Positions 34,015 to 44,208 of a stretch of 64,000 nt of DNA are shown here, one piece after another. This stretch comes from Chamaecrista fasciculata (lineage: Eukaryota; Streptophyta; Magnoliopsida; Fabales; Fabaceae). How positions within the stretch are numbered: the stretch's first letter is position 1; each line of letters opens with the position of its first letter. Location of the stretch: the NCBI GenBank assembly GCA_003254925.1, contig QANZ01055228.1, positions 124,001 to 188,000 on the forward strand. Reading direction: 5' to 3'. The position numbers and the translations under genes are program-made. The notes below the pieces were generated by a model. That model saw nothing but the letters and a program-made list of their open reading frames with translations, was not told where the DNA came from and made no database searches.

Positions 34015-34905
34015 TGTTGGGCTTGGTCACTCCAAGTGAAGGCCCATTCTCAAGTCAGCCCAAGGCTTTGCCCCAGCAGCTAGGGTTTCATTTTCTGGTG
34101 TGGAGTGGTGTGGAGAGAGTAAGAAAAACGCATAGTGAGAGAGGGTGAAAACCTAGAAACTGTTTTTCTCTGGCAGCAGTTACTTCCGGCGAAATCCAAC
34201 GGTGCAACCTTCTCCGATCAAGCTGAAATTTGGAGGGTATGTTCTTGACATCCTAGTCTTGATATCCTACGGTCAGTTTTTCGATTGGAGCTTTGGTTTG
34301 GTAGAAACGGATTTTTGAAGTTCAAGGAGCGTCCTATCCAGACTTCCTGAACGACGTTTATTGTCGGAAAAATCCAACGGTGAGATCTTCTCCGAATGAG
34401 CTGAAATTTTGAGGTTATGTTTCGGACATTCTGTTCCTTATATCCTACGGTCAGTTTTTGGATTGGAGATGATTTAGGTATTCCGATTGAGTCTTGAAGT
34501 GCTGCTCTGTTTTGTGCGTTTTTTTTTATTTGTTGTCTCAACTTTATTTGTGCTTGGAGATTTGGGTATTTGTTGGAGGAAGCTTGTGAGTTGAATATAT
34601 TGTTTTAGGGTCTGTTGAGAGAATATTGCCCTAGATATATTTTGTAGGCTCATTTTGTTAGTGCTTCTTGTACCCAAATTTTGTAAGACAATGTTGTTTA
34701 CCTCTTTTGTGGTTGTGAGAGGTTGTATAGTTGTATTCTTTGATTGATGCAATAATACTAGTTAGACATTGTTATTTGAATCCTTGGGCAATTGGGCGAA
34801 AGTATTGTATTCCATTTTTCGGTTTTGGAATTCTTATAGTGGTTTGTAGTTTCACCGGCATTTCCGCTTCCGCTGCGCCGCCGCCAACCACGCTTGCGCC
34901 CGTCA
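34015..34905 (+). mobile_element. LTR, plus orientation (left arm of the head-to-head pair)
   Basis: Begins TGTTGGGCTTGGTC and ends CGCCCGTCA. Two bases later comes TGGTATCAGAGCC (34908-34920), the Met-tRNA primer-binding site. Internally it has a diverged direct repeat of about 95 bp (around 34190-34290 and 34367-34468, both with CCTACGGTCAGTTTTT). No coding domain follows. The minus-strand ORFs here are mirrored in the other arm and are not credible proteins. Confidence 0.8.
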
Positions 34906-35050
34906 AGTGGTATCAGAGCCTGGTTCAACAATGTCTACTATGAAAGTTTCCATCTACAAGATAATGAACTTCCATCTACAAGATCCAATGAGTCCTCTCG
35001 ATGTCAACTTTCATAGTAGACATTGTCGAACCAAGAGCTCTGATACCACT
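34906..35050. mobile_element. 145-bp junction between inverted LTRs, with a primer-binding site at each side
   Basis: TGGTATCAGAGCC at 34908 and its inverse GCTCTGATACCA at 35037-35048 face each other. The inner lines AATGTCTACTATGAAAGTT and AACTTTCATAGTAGACATT also pair. A short unit TTCCATCTACAAGAT occurs twice in the loop. Confidence 0.8.
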
Positions 35051-35963
35051 TGACGGGCGCAAGCGTGGTTGGCGGCGGCGCAGCGGAAGCGGAAATGCCG
35101 GTGAAACTACAAACCACTATAACAATTCCAAAACAGAAAAATGGAATACAATACTTTCGCCCAATTGCCCAAGGATTCAAATAACAATGTCTAACTAGTA
35201 TTATTGCATCAATCAAAGAATACAACTATACAACCTCTCACAACCACAAAAGAGGTAAACAACATTGTCTTACAAAATTTGGGTACAAGAAGCACTAACA
35301 AAATGAGCCTACAAAATATATCTAGGGCAATATTCTCTCAACAGACCCTAAAACAATATATTCAACTCACAAGCTTCCTCCAACAAATACCCAAATCTCC
35401 AAGCACAAATAAAGTTGAGACAACAAATAAAAAAAAACGCACAAAACAGAGCAGCACTTCAAGACTCAATCGGAATACCTAAATCATCTCCAATCCAAAA
35501 ACTGACCGTAGGATATAAGGAACAGAATGTCCGAAACATAACCTCAAAATTTCAGCTCATTCGGAGAAGATCTCACCGTTGGATTTTTCCGACAATAAAC
35601 GTCGTTCAGGAAGTCTGGATAGGACGCTCCTTGAACTTCAAAAATCCGTTTCTACCAAACCAAAGCTCCAATCGAAAAACTGACCGTAAGATATCAAGAC
35701 TAGGATGTCAAGAACATACCCTCCAAATTTCAGCTTGATCGGAGAAGGTTGCACCGTTGGATTTCGCCGGAAGTAACTGCTGCCAGAGAAAAACAGTTTC
35801 TAGGTTTTCACCCTCTCTCACTATGCGTTTTTCTTACTCTCTACCATTTTGCTTGGCTTGCTCTCCACACTACTCCACACCAGAAAATGAAACCCCAGCT
35901 GCTGGGGCAAAGCCTTGGGCTGACTTGAGAATGGGCCTTCACTTGGAGTGACCAAGCCCAACA
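35051..35963 (-). mobile_element. LTR, minus orientation (right arm of the head-to-head pair)
   Basis: Inverted, nearly identical copy of 34015-34905, with TG..CA ends on the minus strand (35963 and 35051). It differs by scattered substitutions and about 22 extra bases near 35840-35870. Flanking pentamers outside the pair (AAAAA and ACTAA) do not match. Confidence 0.8.
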
Positions 35964-36785
35964 ACTAACTAGTCGTTTCACGCGCCTGTTCTATTTTTTA
36001 ATTTCTTATTTGAAAAAAACTTTAAATTAAATCATTTAAAATTCAATAAAATAATTTAACTTTAGAATTTAAGGTTAAATTCTTTAAAGAGAGAGAGACA
36101 AAAAAAAGTAAGAATTTGAAAGATGATTAATGAAATTTTAAGTTGAAAATATTAAGAGGAATAGTATACTTAATAAGAATAAAAGTTGTGTTGATGAGAG
36201 ATACACCACCCGATTGGCTATAGATATTATGGAAGTATTCAATAAGCCATTCAGATCTTCTATAGTGTATCATATGTGTAGTACTGAGAAAGAAACAAAA
36301 GCTTCTGATACTTTCTCTCTTTATCTTATTTTTTTCTCTCTCAGTACTACACTCTTAAAGTATTATAAAGAATCCAAATTAGTTTAACAAGGTGAGATTC
36401 ATTATAGTGATTTTGGCCCTCTTTCTTTTTTATCTTTTATTTTTTAACTCTATAAGAAATGCATCGAAGAAGAAAATAAAGAGAATACAATTCCCAATTC
36501 CCATAATGGAATGCACGTTTTGGTTTAATTATCTTTTGCCCCTACTACCTTTGAGAGAGGACAACATTGTTGGCAAAGTTCCGTTATGTAATAACTAATA
36601 ACATCTCCCATCATCTTTCCTAGAATTATGGCATTCACCTTTACCCACAGGTGTGACATGTCCTTATATACATGGCCAACATGTTCTACTTGTTTCAATT
36701 TTGGAATTATTAACTTATTTAAGGAAAAAAAAATGAAGCTCAAAGAACATCATCCAAATTAGAAATAAAAAAGAAAAAAGAAAAG
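35964..36785. other. Spacer with a degenerate MITE
   Basis: A foldback at about 36258-36380 (TCTTCTATAGTG..TAGTACTGAG facing CTCAGTACTAC..AAGAATCCAAATT) looks like a relative of the 30165-30318 MITE. The rest is unassigned. I looked here for a second EPF exon and did not find one. Confidence 0.45.
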
Positions 36786-37165
36786 GCATTATAAAAAGCA
36801 TAGGTTGATTTGGCGACTCTTTTAGCGTAGCAAAGATGACACTTGAAATGAGGAGAGAAGCACAAAGAATATTTGTAGGGAGAGAAAAAAGAGAGCCTCA
36901 TATGGCCATATTGATATTGTGCATTATTGTGTAAATCCGCGTGCGTGCAAATGACGTGAAAACACCCAAAAAAAAGGAAGGGTATATGACTATATATATG
37001 TATGTATGTATTGAAGTGTGTCACAAGCTGTATGAATGATCACATTCACATGACAATGGATGAACTTGAATGAAGGATCTCACAAGGATCTCTGTTTTGC
37101 ACTCAAAACAATATAACTTCAAGAATTAATCAACACCCTTTTCCTTTTCTCGTTTCAGTTCTATT
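36786..37165. repeat. Duplicated EPF1-like exon 1 and proximal promoter, copy A
   Basis: Matches 42041-42470 in the same orientation, including CAAGCTGTATGAA, GGATGAACTTGAATGAAGGA, TCTCACAAGGATCTCT and AATTAATCAACACCCTTTT. A second collinear block 37590-37830 matches 42490-42790 (TTGTGAATTCTTGGGCCTT, GTGATTGCATTAAT, TCAATTAATTGCAT). Copy A is separated into two blocks by about 425 bp of repeat-like sequence at 37166-37590. Confidence 0.8.
36805..36901 (-). pseudogene. Decayed copy of EPF1-like exon 1
   Basis: On the minus strand an ATG at 36901-36899 begins sequence that matches exon 1 of the EPF1-like gene at 42050-42143 over its whole length (CTTTGTGCTTCTC, CTCATTTCAAGT, GAGTCGCCAAA). It has indels near the start that shift the frame, and the exon-end donor GT has become CT. 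No exon 2 follows. The similarity continues upstream into the promoter (see the 36786-37165 entry). A signal-peptide exon with no mature-peptide exon cannot make an EPF peptide. Confidence 0.75.
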
Positions 37166-37919
37166 ACTCTTTCCGAAAAATTAATCATTTGGTCCCAAAA
37201 CATTATCCAAATTCTCAATTTAGTCTCTGCATTTCTATTTTTTTAATCAAATCCTTATACTTTGAAATGTTTAAATTTTAGTCCCTACTACTTAAATTTA
37301 TCATATAAGTATTTATTTAAAGTTAACTGAATGATATGAAAGTTTAATATTAAAATTTTAAAACTTCAATATTGATATTGTTAGTATTGATATAAATGGA
37401 TTACTATTGTAAATTTTTTTTATAAGATCTTTTAAAAAATTATTACATTATTAAGAATTCTGACTGAAGTTTAAAGCTTAACTAATTATAGAGTTTATTC
37501 TTGTTAGAAAAATAAAATTATAGGAACTAAATTAAAAATTTGAGTAAAGTATAAGTACGAAATGGCTAATTTTGCCCATTTTCGGACATTAAAACTATTA
37601 CGAGTAGCCTTCTAGTTTACTCATGGAGCTTGTGAATTCTTGGGCCTTGGACTTGGTGTGATTGCATTAATTGTGACCTTGTGCTTCAATTAATTGCATG
37701 GGTGCACTCTAACTTTGGAGTTGAATGGGCTTTCTGTCATTTACACTAGGCTTCCTAGAGAGGTCCACTGTCTTCCTATATTTTTTTAAAAGTTGTTTTT
37801 TTGTTAATTTATATTTTTTTATTAAATATGGGATAGTATTTTTTCGTGGATGGAGTCACATAAGCCCAGTTGGAGGCCCAATGTAGACATTCAAGTAATT
37901 ATGTGTAATGCACATGATT

Positions 37920-38520
37920 AGAGAAAGTGCTCTTCTAGGCTTTCTCACAAAAACTTAGATGCCCCTTTGAGGGGCTGCTGATGGGCGTCTTCCATGGCGT
38001 CCCCGGTGGTGGCATCGGTGGTGACTCCGGCAGCGGCTTTAGTAGTGACTCTGGCGACGGTTCCGATAGCGACTCTGGTCAGCGGGCCCTCCTTTTTTTT
38101 TTTTTTAGGTATATATTTTGTCTCTTCCTCCTCCATTAGAGAGGTCTCTATTTCTATTAGGGAAGTTTTCTTCTTTCATTATGGAAGTTTCCTTTTTCAT
38201 TAGGAAAGGGTTGATATTTTGTTGATATTTAAATCTACTCTTCTTGCTTAATATGATGGAAAAAAATTTGGAAGAGACTTCTTCAAAGACTGAAGAGAGG
38301 TGTGTTCATGTATTTGAAAGGAGATATGTTCTTATTTATTGATATTCTTAGGTGTGTAGCCTGAGTTTCCTTGATTCTCCTATGTAATCAGTTGATTTAG
38401 GAGTTCTTGGCTGAACTTTATTGTTAGATTTGAGCCAAATTTGTATCTTCTTTGTTGTATAGCCTGATACTATTGTACTTTCTTCCTCATGAATGAAGTT
38501 TATGTTCAGACCAAAAAAAA
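37920..38520 (+). mobile_element. Retroposed insertion with poly(A) tail and 11-bp target duplication
   Basis: TGCACATGATT flanks it exactly (37909-37919 and 38522-38532). The insert ends CAGACCAAAAAAAA, as expected for LINE-type retroposition. The 5' part is GC-rich (38000-38090) and the 3' part reads like a retroposon 3' UTR (TATAGCCTGATACTATTG, CCTCATGAATGAAG). No reverse transcriptase is present. It may be a 5'-truncated LINE or a retrocopy. Confidence 0.7.
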
Positions 38521-38532
38521 TTGCACATGATT

Positions 38533-40006
38533 GACTCTTCCCTTCAAACTCTTATTCATCATATCATTCCTTTGCTGCTTAAGTAGTAATTTTGTGCCTG
38601 CCTTTACTTCATTCTCACCTTCTTCTTCCATATTAATCTTTTCAAATCTCTATATATACAAGTGATAGATAGCTAGATATGGCTAGTAGGAATGTCATCT
38701 AGCTAGTATGATCTACTTGTGGAGGACCTTAATTATTGAGTAAGCATATGTATATATATACACATTGATTTTATCTTTCAAACTACAACTTACAATTATA
38801 TATTTATTTGTTCTTCAGTTGTCACTGACAATGATAACAACCTTTATATTTAGACAAATGAATCTTGTTTTTTAAAGAAATGAGGCAGAGAGTTGAGAGA
38901 AGAGAAAATGTTTGAGAGAATTCTAATAAAAAAAATCTGATCCTAACTAATTAACTAATGTATACTTTTTGGACCACACAAATAAATGGAATGCATATTT
39001 CATTTATAATTTCAAATAACTTAACTTTAGAACAAAATATATTTTGTTCTTTATTGAAATGGATCATTAGTAGTTTAGTACATATATATATATATATATA
39101 GGTAAATTGATTTGAGCGCCTCAAATTGATTTAGTAGTTTAATACCTCTTTTATACCTCTTTTGTCCCCTTGCCAAAGAAAAACTTAGCATTTTATATGG
39201 AATTAAAGCATACCATTTGTGAAAGGGCAAGATTTAGGTAAAATTTCTTATATTTTTGCTATAAGGTTCCCCAATCAATATTTGACACGTGTCAAAAATT
39301 TTATGCATGACCAAAAAGAGAATATTAGACACATCATTTTGCATGACCAATCATAAAAGAGAGAAAATGTAAATCAAGCTTATGATTAGAAAAACCTTGT
39401 AACAAATATATAAAAAAAAAATTTAGCTAAATTTTTTCCTTTACGAAATCATTATAGGTTCTTAGCTTAGGGCATACAATTGCTCTACTTACGAACAGAT
39501 AAAGTTATCTTTTAACTTCTTTTCATTTCAATTTTTTTTATTTAATATAATTTTAGAAACCTAGTCATTACTTATTTACTTACAATTAAATTTTATAAAA
39601 CAAAAATAGGTATAAACCCAATCCATATCTCTTTTTGAGGTTCATTACGTAACGATCATTAAACTTCTAAATCATATGTTAACAAAGTTGTTTTGTTAAA
39701 TTAGTTAGATAAATAGAACAATTTTTTTTTGTTTCAATAGGTTTCGTAATTTTATTCAAAATATGGTCGAGCATTAAATGTAATCACATCTCTTAATAAG
39801 TATTTGAATTTGGTTTACTATATTGTTGCGAGAGACTAACTCTTTCCGTTAGATCTATGGGTAAAAATTAAATTTTTTAATTATTGTCAAATTTAACAAT
39901 TTAACAATAACCAAATTTTATAGTTACTATGCATTTATTAGTAGTTAGAAAACCAATTAAATAATAAATATACCAAAGTCTAGTTACAAATTAAGGTTTA
40001 GATTTA
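38533..40006. other. AT-rich spacer
   Basis: An (AT)n run at 39083-39101. No gene or RNA was recognised. Confidence 0.4.
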
Positions 40007-40076
40007 CACTACTAGAAAAATTGAAATTAGTGACTGATTTTTGTGACAAACACAAAATCAGTCAATAAATTATTAA

Positions 40077-40624
40077 GGGTAAATTACACTTTGGTACCAT
40101 GTGGTTTGAAATCTGACACTTTGGTACCCTGTGGTATTCTCCATTATCATTTTGGTACCTAGCACTGTTAAACGGGCCGGCCCGGCCCGGCCCGTTACGG
40201 GCCACGGGCTAAACGGGCCAAATTTTTTAAGCCCAAGCCCGCCCATTTAGCGGGCGGGCCGGGCCGGCCCGCGGGCCTAAGCCCGTTTTGACAGTGCTAT
40301 TGGTACCTTTTGGAACTATTTTGTAATTTTAACCATAAATTTTTTTTCAAAATTACATATTGACCCCAAATTTTTTTTAAAGTTTTCATTTTAGTCCCTA
40401 GATAATATGTAACCAGGGACCTATTTGTAATTTTTTTTGAAAATTTTTTGGGGTTAATATGTAATTTTTGCAAAATTTGTTATGGTGAAAATTACAAAAT
40501 AGCTCCAAAGGGTACCAAAGTGTTAATGAAGAATACCACAGGGTACCAAAGTGTCAGGTTTCAAAACATAGGGTACTAAAATAAAATAGGGTCAAACCAC
40601 AGGGTACCAAAGTGTAATTTACCC
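40077..40624. mobile_element. GGTACC-family MULE MITE with 9-bp target duplication
   Basis: Ends GGGTAAATTACACTTTGGTA and TACCAAAGTGTAATTTACCC are inverted repeats, and the arms continue pairing inward. The 9-bp AATTATTAA is perfectly duplicated at 40068-40076 and 40625-40633. An hAT MITE sits in its left arm. Confidence 0.9.
40160..40299. mobile_element. GC-rich hAT MITE (140 bp) nested in the MULE MITE
   Basis: Termini TAGCACTGTTAAACGGGC and GCCCGTTTTGACAGTGCTA are inverted repeats. An exact 8-bp duplication TTGGTACC flanks it (40152-40159, 40300-40307), the hAT signature. Inside are runs of GGCCC that fold on themselves. It is by far the most GC-rich stretch in this part of the window. 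Confidence 0.9.
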
Positions 40625-40790
40625 AATTATTAAATATTATTTTTTGACTGACATAACAATTAATCACTAAACTTGTAAACTTTTTAAAATTATTGACTGA
40701 ATGTTAAATAAGTCATTGTTTGTCACTAAATAGTTATCTATTAGTCACAAATGAAACGAAATTGATAAATAAAAAAATTAATCTTTTGCT

Positions 40791-41558
40791 TGGTGCCTAT
40801 CAGGCTATCACTCACTCCCTCTAGAAAGAACAACATTCGGCCAAAAATTTAGTATCCAAGTAAAAACCTAAGAAAATCTCCTCACTTTGTTGCCTTTGGC
40901 CAAAATTTAGTTTCATTCTCTTCGTCCCCTTTGTTCCATAGCAGAGAAAACTCTAAGGACCAATATGTCATTTGTTTGCATGATAGGATGTATGAGGCAA
41001 GTTGCTCTGCATATGGTATCCATGTTTAATGAATATAAACATTATGTGATCATTAGAAAACAAGGATGGAAGAGTGCTAAATGAGTCTCATTGATAGACA
41101 CTCACCTGGCTGAGGCTGATTTATCACCCACCATTAGTAGTGATGATGAGCTTCATCAAGCCAAAAAAAAAATAGTGATAATGAGCTTAAAATATTGTTA
41201 TTATGGAAGACAAAATTACAAGTGGAGTAGAGTTTGGTGTGCACTTGTGAGCTTTTTATAAGTTTACTTGTAAATGATTTGTTGTTTGTTTATATTATTA
41301 AAATAATAAATGAGTGAACTAATATTTTAATCTTTAAATTATATGGGTAATCTTATAATTAGAAATACTTAATTACTATTTTTTTATCATAAAGAATTTT
41401 TCATTATTTATCAATGATTAATATTTGTTTAATTTCAAACATAAAGGCTCTTGTAAGAAAAAAAAATGTCTCTAAGAAAACTCATATCTAGAACTTTATT
41501 TATAAGAATTAAAGTACTTACTACTCAAACTAATCATTTGTCATATTGAAACACGAGT
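40791..41558. other. Spacer downstream of the EPF1-like gene
   Basis: AT-rich; no gene identified. It includes the presumed 3' UTR of the EPF1-like gene. Confidence 0.4.
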
Positions 41559-42143
41559 TCATGGTACAGGATAAGATTTACTATTACAAATGCATCTATA
41601 TGATATAGGACATGTTTCTGCTTCATCAACACAAGTTAAGCTAATCATTACTAATTTGCAAGGCGAACATGAACCACAGGCATGAGAGCAATCTGGTATT
41701 CTTGATCCTGCTCTTATTTCAACTGTTCTTCGTCTCTTCTCATTCTTCACTCCTAAAGATTTTTCAATCATATATTTTCTTCCCAATTTGCTTCCACCTT
41801 CTTCTCCATCTCCATCATCTGTTCAAATTCAATCATAAATATCAAATTTCGTTGAGAGAACAATATGTTTTAGTTTTGTGTTTCAACAAACGTAATTGAA
41901 AGAAGCAAGAGACTGAGGAATTAGTAATTTAAATTAACAAAATTTAGTTAATAAAGAATAAAGAATTGTCGCACACACGGGTTATAAATCCAGTTAAAAA
42001 TGATTACAATAATAATAATAATAAAAAAAAACAATTATAGAAAGCATACATTGTTTTGGCGACTCATTTTGCGTAGCAGAGATGAGACTTGAAATGAGGA
42101 GAAGCACAAGGAATATTGTAGCGAGGGAGAAAAAGAACCTCAT
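41559..42143 (-). CDS. EPF1: EPIDERMAL PATTERNING FACTOR 1-like secreted peptide precursor, two exons
   Basis: Exon 1 is 42050-42143 and exon 2 is 41559-41818, joined at donor GTATGC and acceptor GAACAG to give 117 residues. Residues 1-23 form a signal peptide (FFFSLATIFLVLLLISS). A variable linker ends in a basic site (KRRR, 59-62), and the mature domain carries eight cysteines (75, 79, 82, 85, 94, 101, 107, 109) in the pattern DCSHACGSCSPC...TC...TCP...RCIC. The C terminus SKSYPVP is the EPF1-type ending, unlike EPF2 or STOMAGEN. In Arabidopsis EPF1 is secreted by stomatal precursors and acts through ERECTA-family kinases and TMM to enforce spacing. The start is fixed by the signal peptide; an upstream in-frame ATG (42239) would add an unlikely leader. 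The symbol is an orthology inference; EPFL7-like is the main alternative. Confidence 0.88.
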
Positions 42144-42470
42144 ATTGGTATTGTGCAAGCAAATGGGAAATTGAAAAGAAGTTATATATAGAGAGATCGA
42201 GGAAATCAAATAAGTCAAGTACTTGACGTGATGCACCAAAAAATGAAGGTTGTATGACTATATATATATATATATGTATGTATGTGTGAGTATGTATACG
42301 TATTGAAGTGTATCACAAGCTGTATGAAGGATCACATGAAAATGGATGAACTTGAATGAAGGATCTCACAAGGATCTCTCTATTTTGCTCTCAAAATAAT
42401 ATTATATTTCTTGCTACACACATGAAGAGCCCAGGATTTCTATAATTAATCAACACCCTTTTTCTATTCT
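42041..42470. repeat. Duplicated EPF1-like exon 1 and proximal promoter, copy B (functional locus)
   Basis: Counterpart of 36786-37165; a further matching block lies at 42490-42790. It includes an (AT)n and TATG microsatellite at 42259-42300, longer than in copy A. Confidence 0.8.
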
Positions 42471-42799
42471 CTTTTATGAGGAAAGTGAATTCTATTACTA
42501 ATAGCCATTTAGTTTACTGATTCACGGAGTTTGTGAATTCTTGGGCCTTTTGAGGCACCTTGGACTTGTTGTGATTGCATTAATGGTGAGACTGTGATTC
42601 AATTAATTGCATAGGGTTTGCTCCAACTTTGGAATTCAATGGGCTTTCTGAAATTCTCACACTTGCATTCCTATAAGGGTCCAGTGACTCAGCACTTTCT
42701 CTCTTTACAATTTGGAAATAGACTTTGGGTGTTTGCCCTTTTAGGGTTGTTTATTCTTTGAAAAGTATTCTCTGTTAATTTAGATTTTTTTATCAAATA

Positions 42800-44208
42800 T
42801 GTGATAGATTAGTATGAGTAAGATTTATATACAATTCTTTATATTTTTGTTATAAAGTTCTCCTATGAAAATAAGATATGTAATAAATTTGTTTTGTATG
42901 ACCATCAATAGTAGAGAGATTAAAAAATATAATCACTTATATAACTAATAATTAAAGATAGAAAATGTAATTAAATTTGTCCCATAAATCATAATCACTT
43001 ATACTGCATTTGACCTAATCACCTAATAAAATACAGGAGTTGACTGTTGCCCTCACTAAATTTACTTAAAAAGTTGCATAAATGACTTTATTGACTGAAA
43101 TTTATACTACCTTTGGTTAAGTTCCTACCAAATCGAGTTACAATCGATCTTATTGTCATAGCTAGGGTTTAGGCCCAAAATCATTCCAGGTCCACTATAT
43201 TATTCTTGTAATAATTTGAAATATGCTTGTTTATTTAAAATAGAAAAACCAATATTTAAGGTAATGCAAATCATTGTTAATTGTTTTTAATCCTGATTTG
43301 TACTTCTATGTTCTAGTAACACTTAACTATTATCAGTAGTAGTAAACTGATGCCCCAGAATTGTCTAACTTACTTTACAATTTTTATAAAATTGTAGGGC
43401 TAAATTTTACTATTAAGAATAGATAGGTATTTATTTTTCATTAAACAAAATTAATAATAGTCTAACTTTTACCTTACATTTTGTGGTAAAAATGTATTTT
43501 GTTTTGGTCAAAATGGATTGCTGACCAGTTTATCAAATCACCATTATTACCATATGATCGTGTCTGTAAAATATACCAAAGAAAGTTTTACTCAAATTCT
43601 GTCATTTTTTATTAGGTTTAGCTAGTAAACATCACTGTGTTAAATTTAAATCTTGCCTACCCTAGAACATTGATTAAAGCAAATTCTTTTTCTTATTGAA
43701 AGGACTGATCAATGATCACACAGATGCTCTCTAAATTGCCCAGATTGAAACTTCTTATTTCCCTCAATTCCAACATCAAAAAATGAAAATATCCTCACTA
43801 CATTTAACAGAAAGCCATTTATGATTTATGGAATATGAATACACAACAAAACGTGACAACTTAAGATATACACAATAAAAGGCAATAAAACAAAAATCAG
43901 CCACATACAATACAAAGTACTAAAAGGAGTAAAACGATAACCTCTATGAAGCTTTTCTTCATAGGATAACCGAAATACCATATTAATTTACATTACAAAT
44001 CCCTCGTACCATCGTATGATAGCAACTCTGATGGCTTCATTATTATGAGTGGCAAGCAAGAAAATAGCTACAATCTTCAACATCAACCTTGTGTTCACAC
44101 TAGTAGTTGAATAACCCAATACACAAAGAAGAAGACTTATGAAGTGGTCTGAACTCTTCATGTGGTTGCCAATAAACAATCTTTACAGGATCAAAATGCA
44201 GAGGTGTC
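42800..44208. other. Spacer and CIP7-like gene 3' flank
   Basis: No coding region was recognised apart from the presumed 3' UTR of the minus-strand gene that starts to the right. Confidence 0.4.

Larger units (their letters stand above)
40007..40790 (+). mobile_element. CACTA-type element remnant (left end)
   Basis: Begins CACTACTAGAAAAATTG, the canonical terminus of plant CACTA (En/Spm) elements, preceded by TTA. Subterminal motifs of the type TAGTGACTGATTTT and TTGTCACTAAATAG recur in both orientations on both sides of the nested MITE. The right terminus is not found, so the end given is approximate. Confidence 0.5.

Noticed and set aside
34218-35738. Mirror-image 107-aa and 92-aa frames on both strands
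   Set aside because: They are identical because the LTRs are inverted copies; they match no domain and lie wholly inside LTR sequence.
36740-37024. 94-aa minus-strand frame as an independent gene
   Set aside because: It reads the decayed EPF1-like exon in a shifted frame plus its promoter; no homologous protein is expected.
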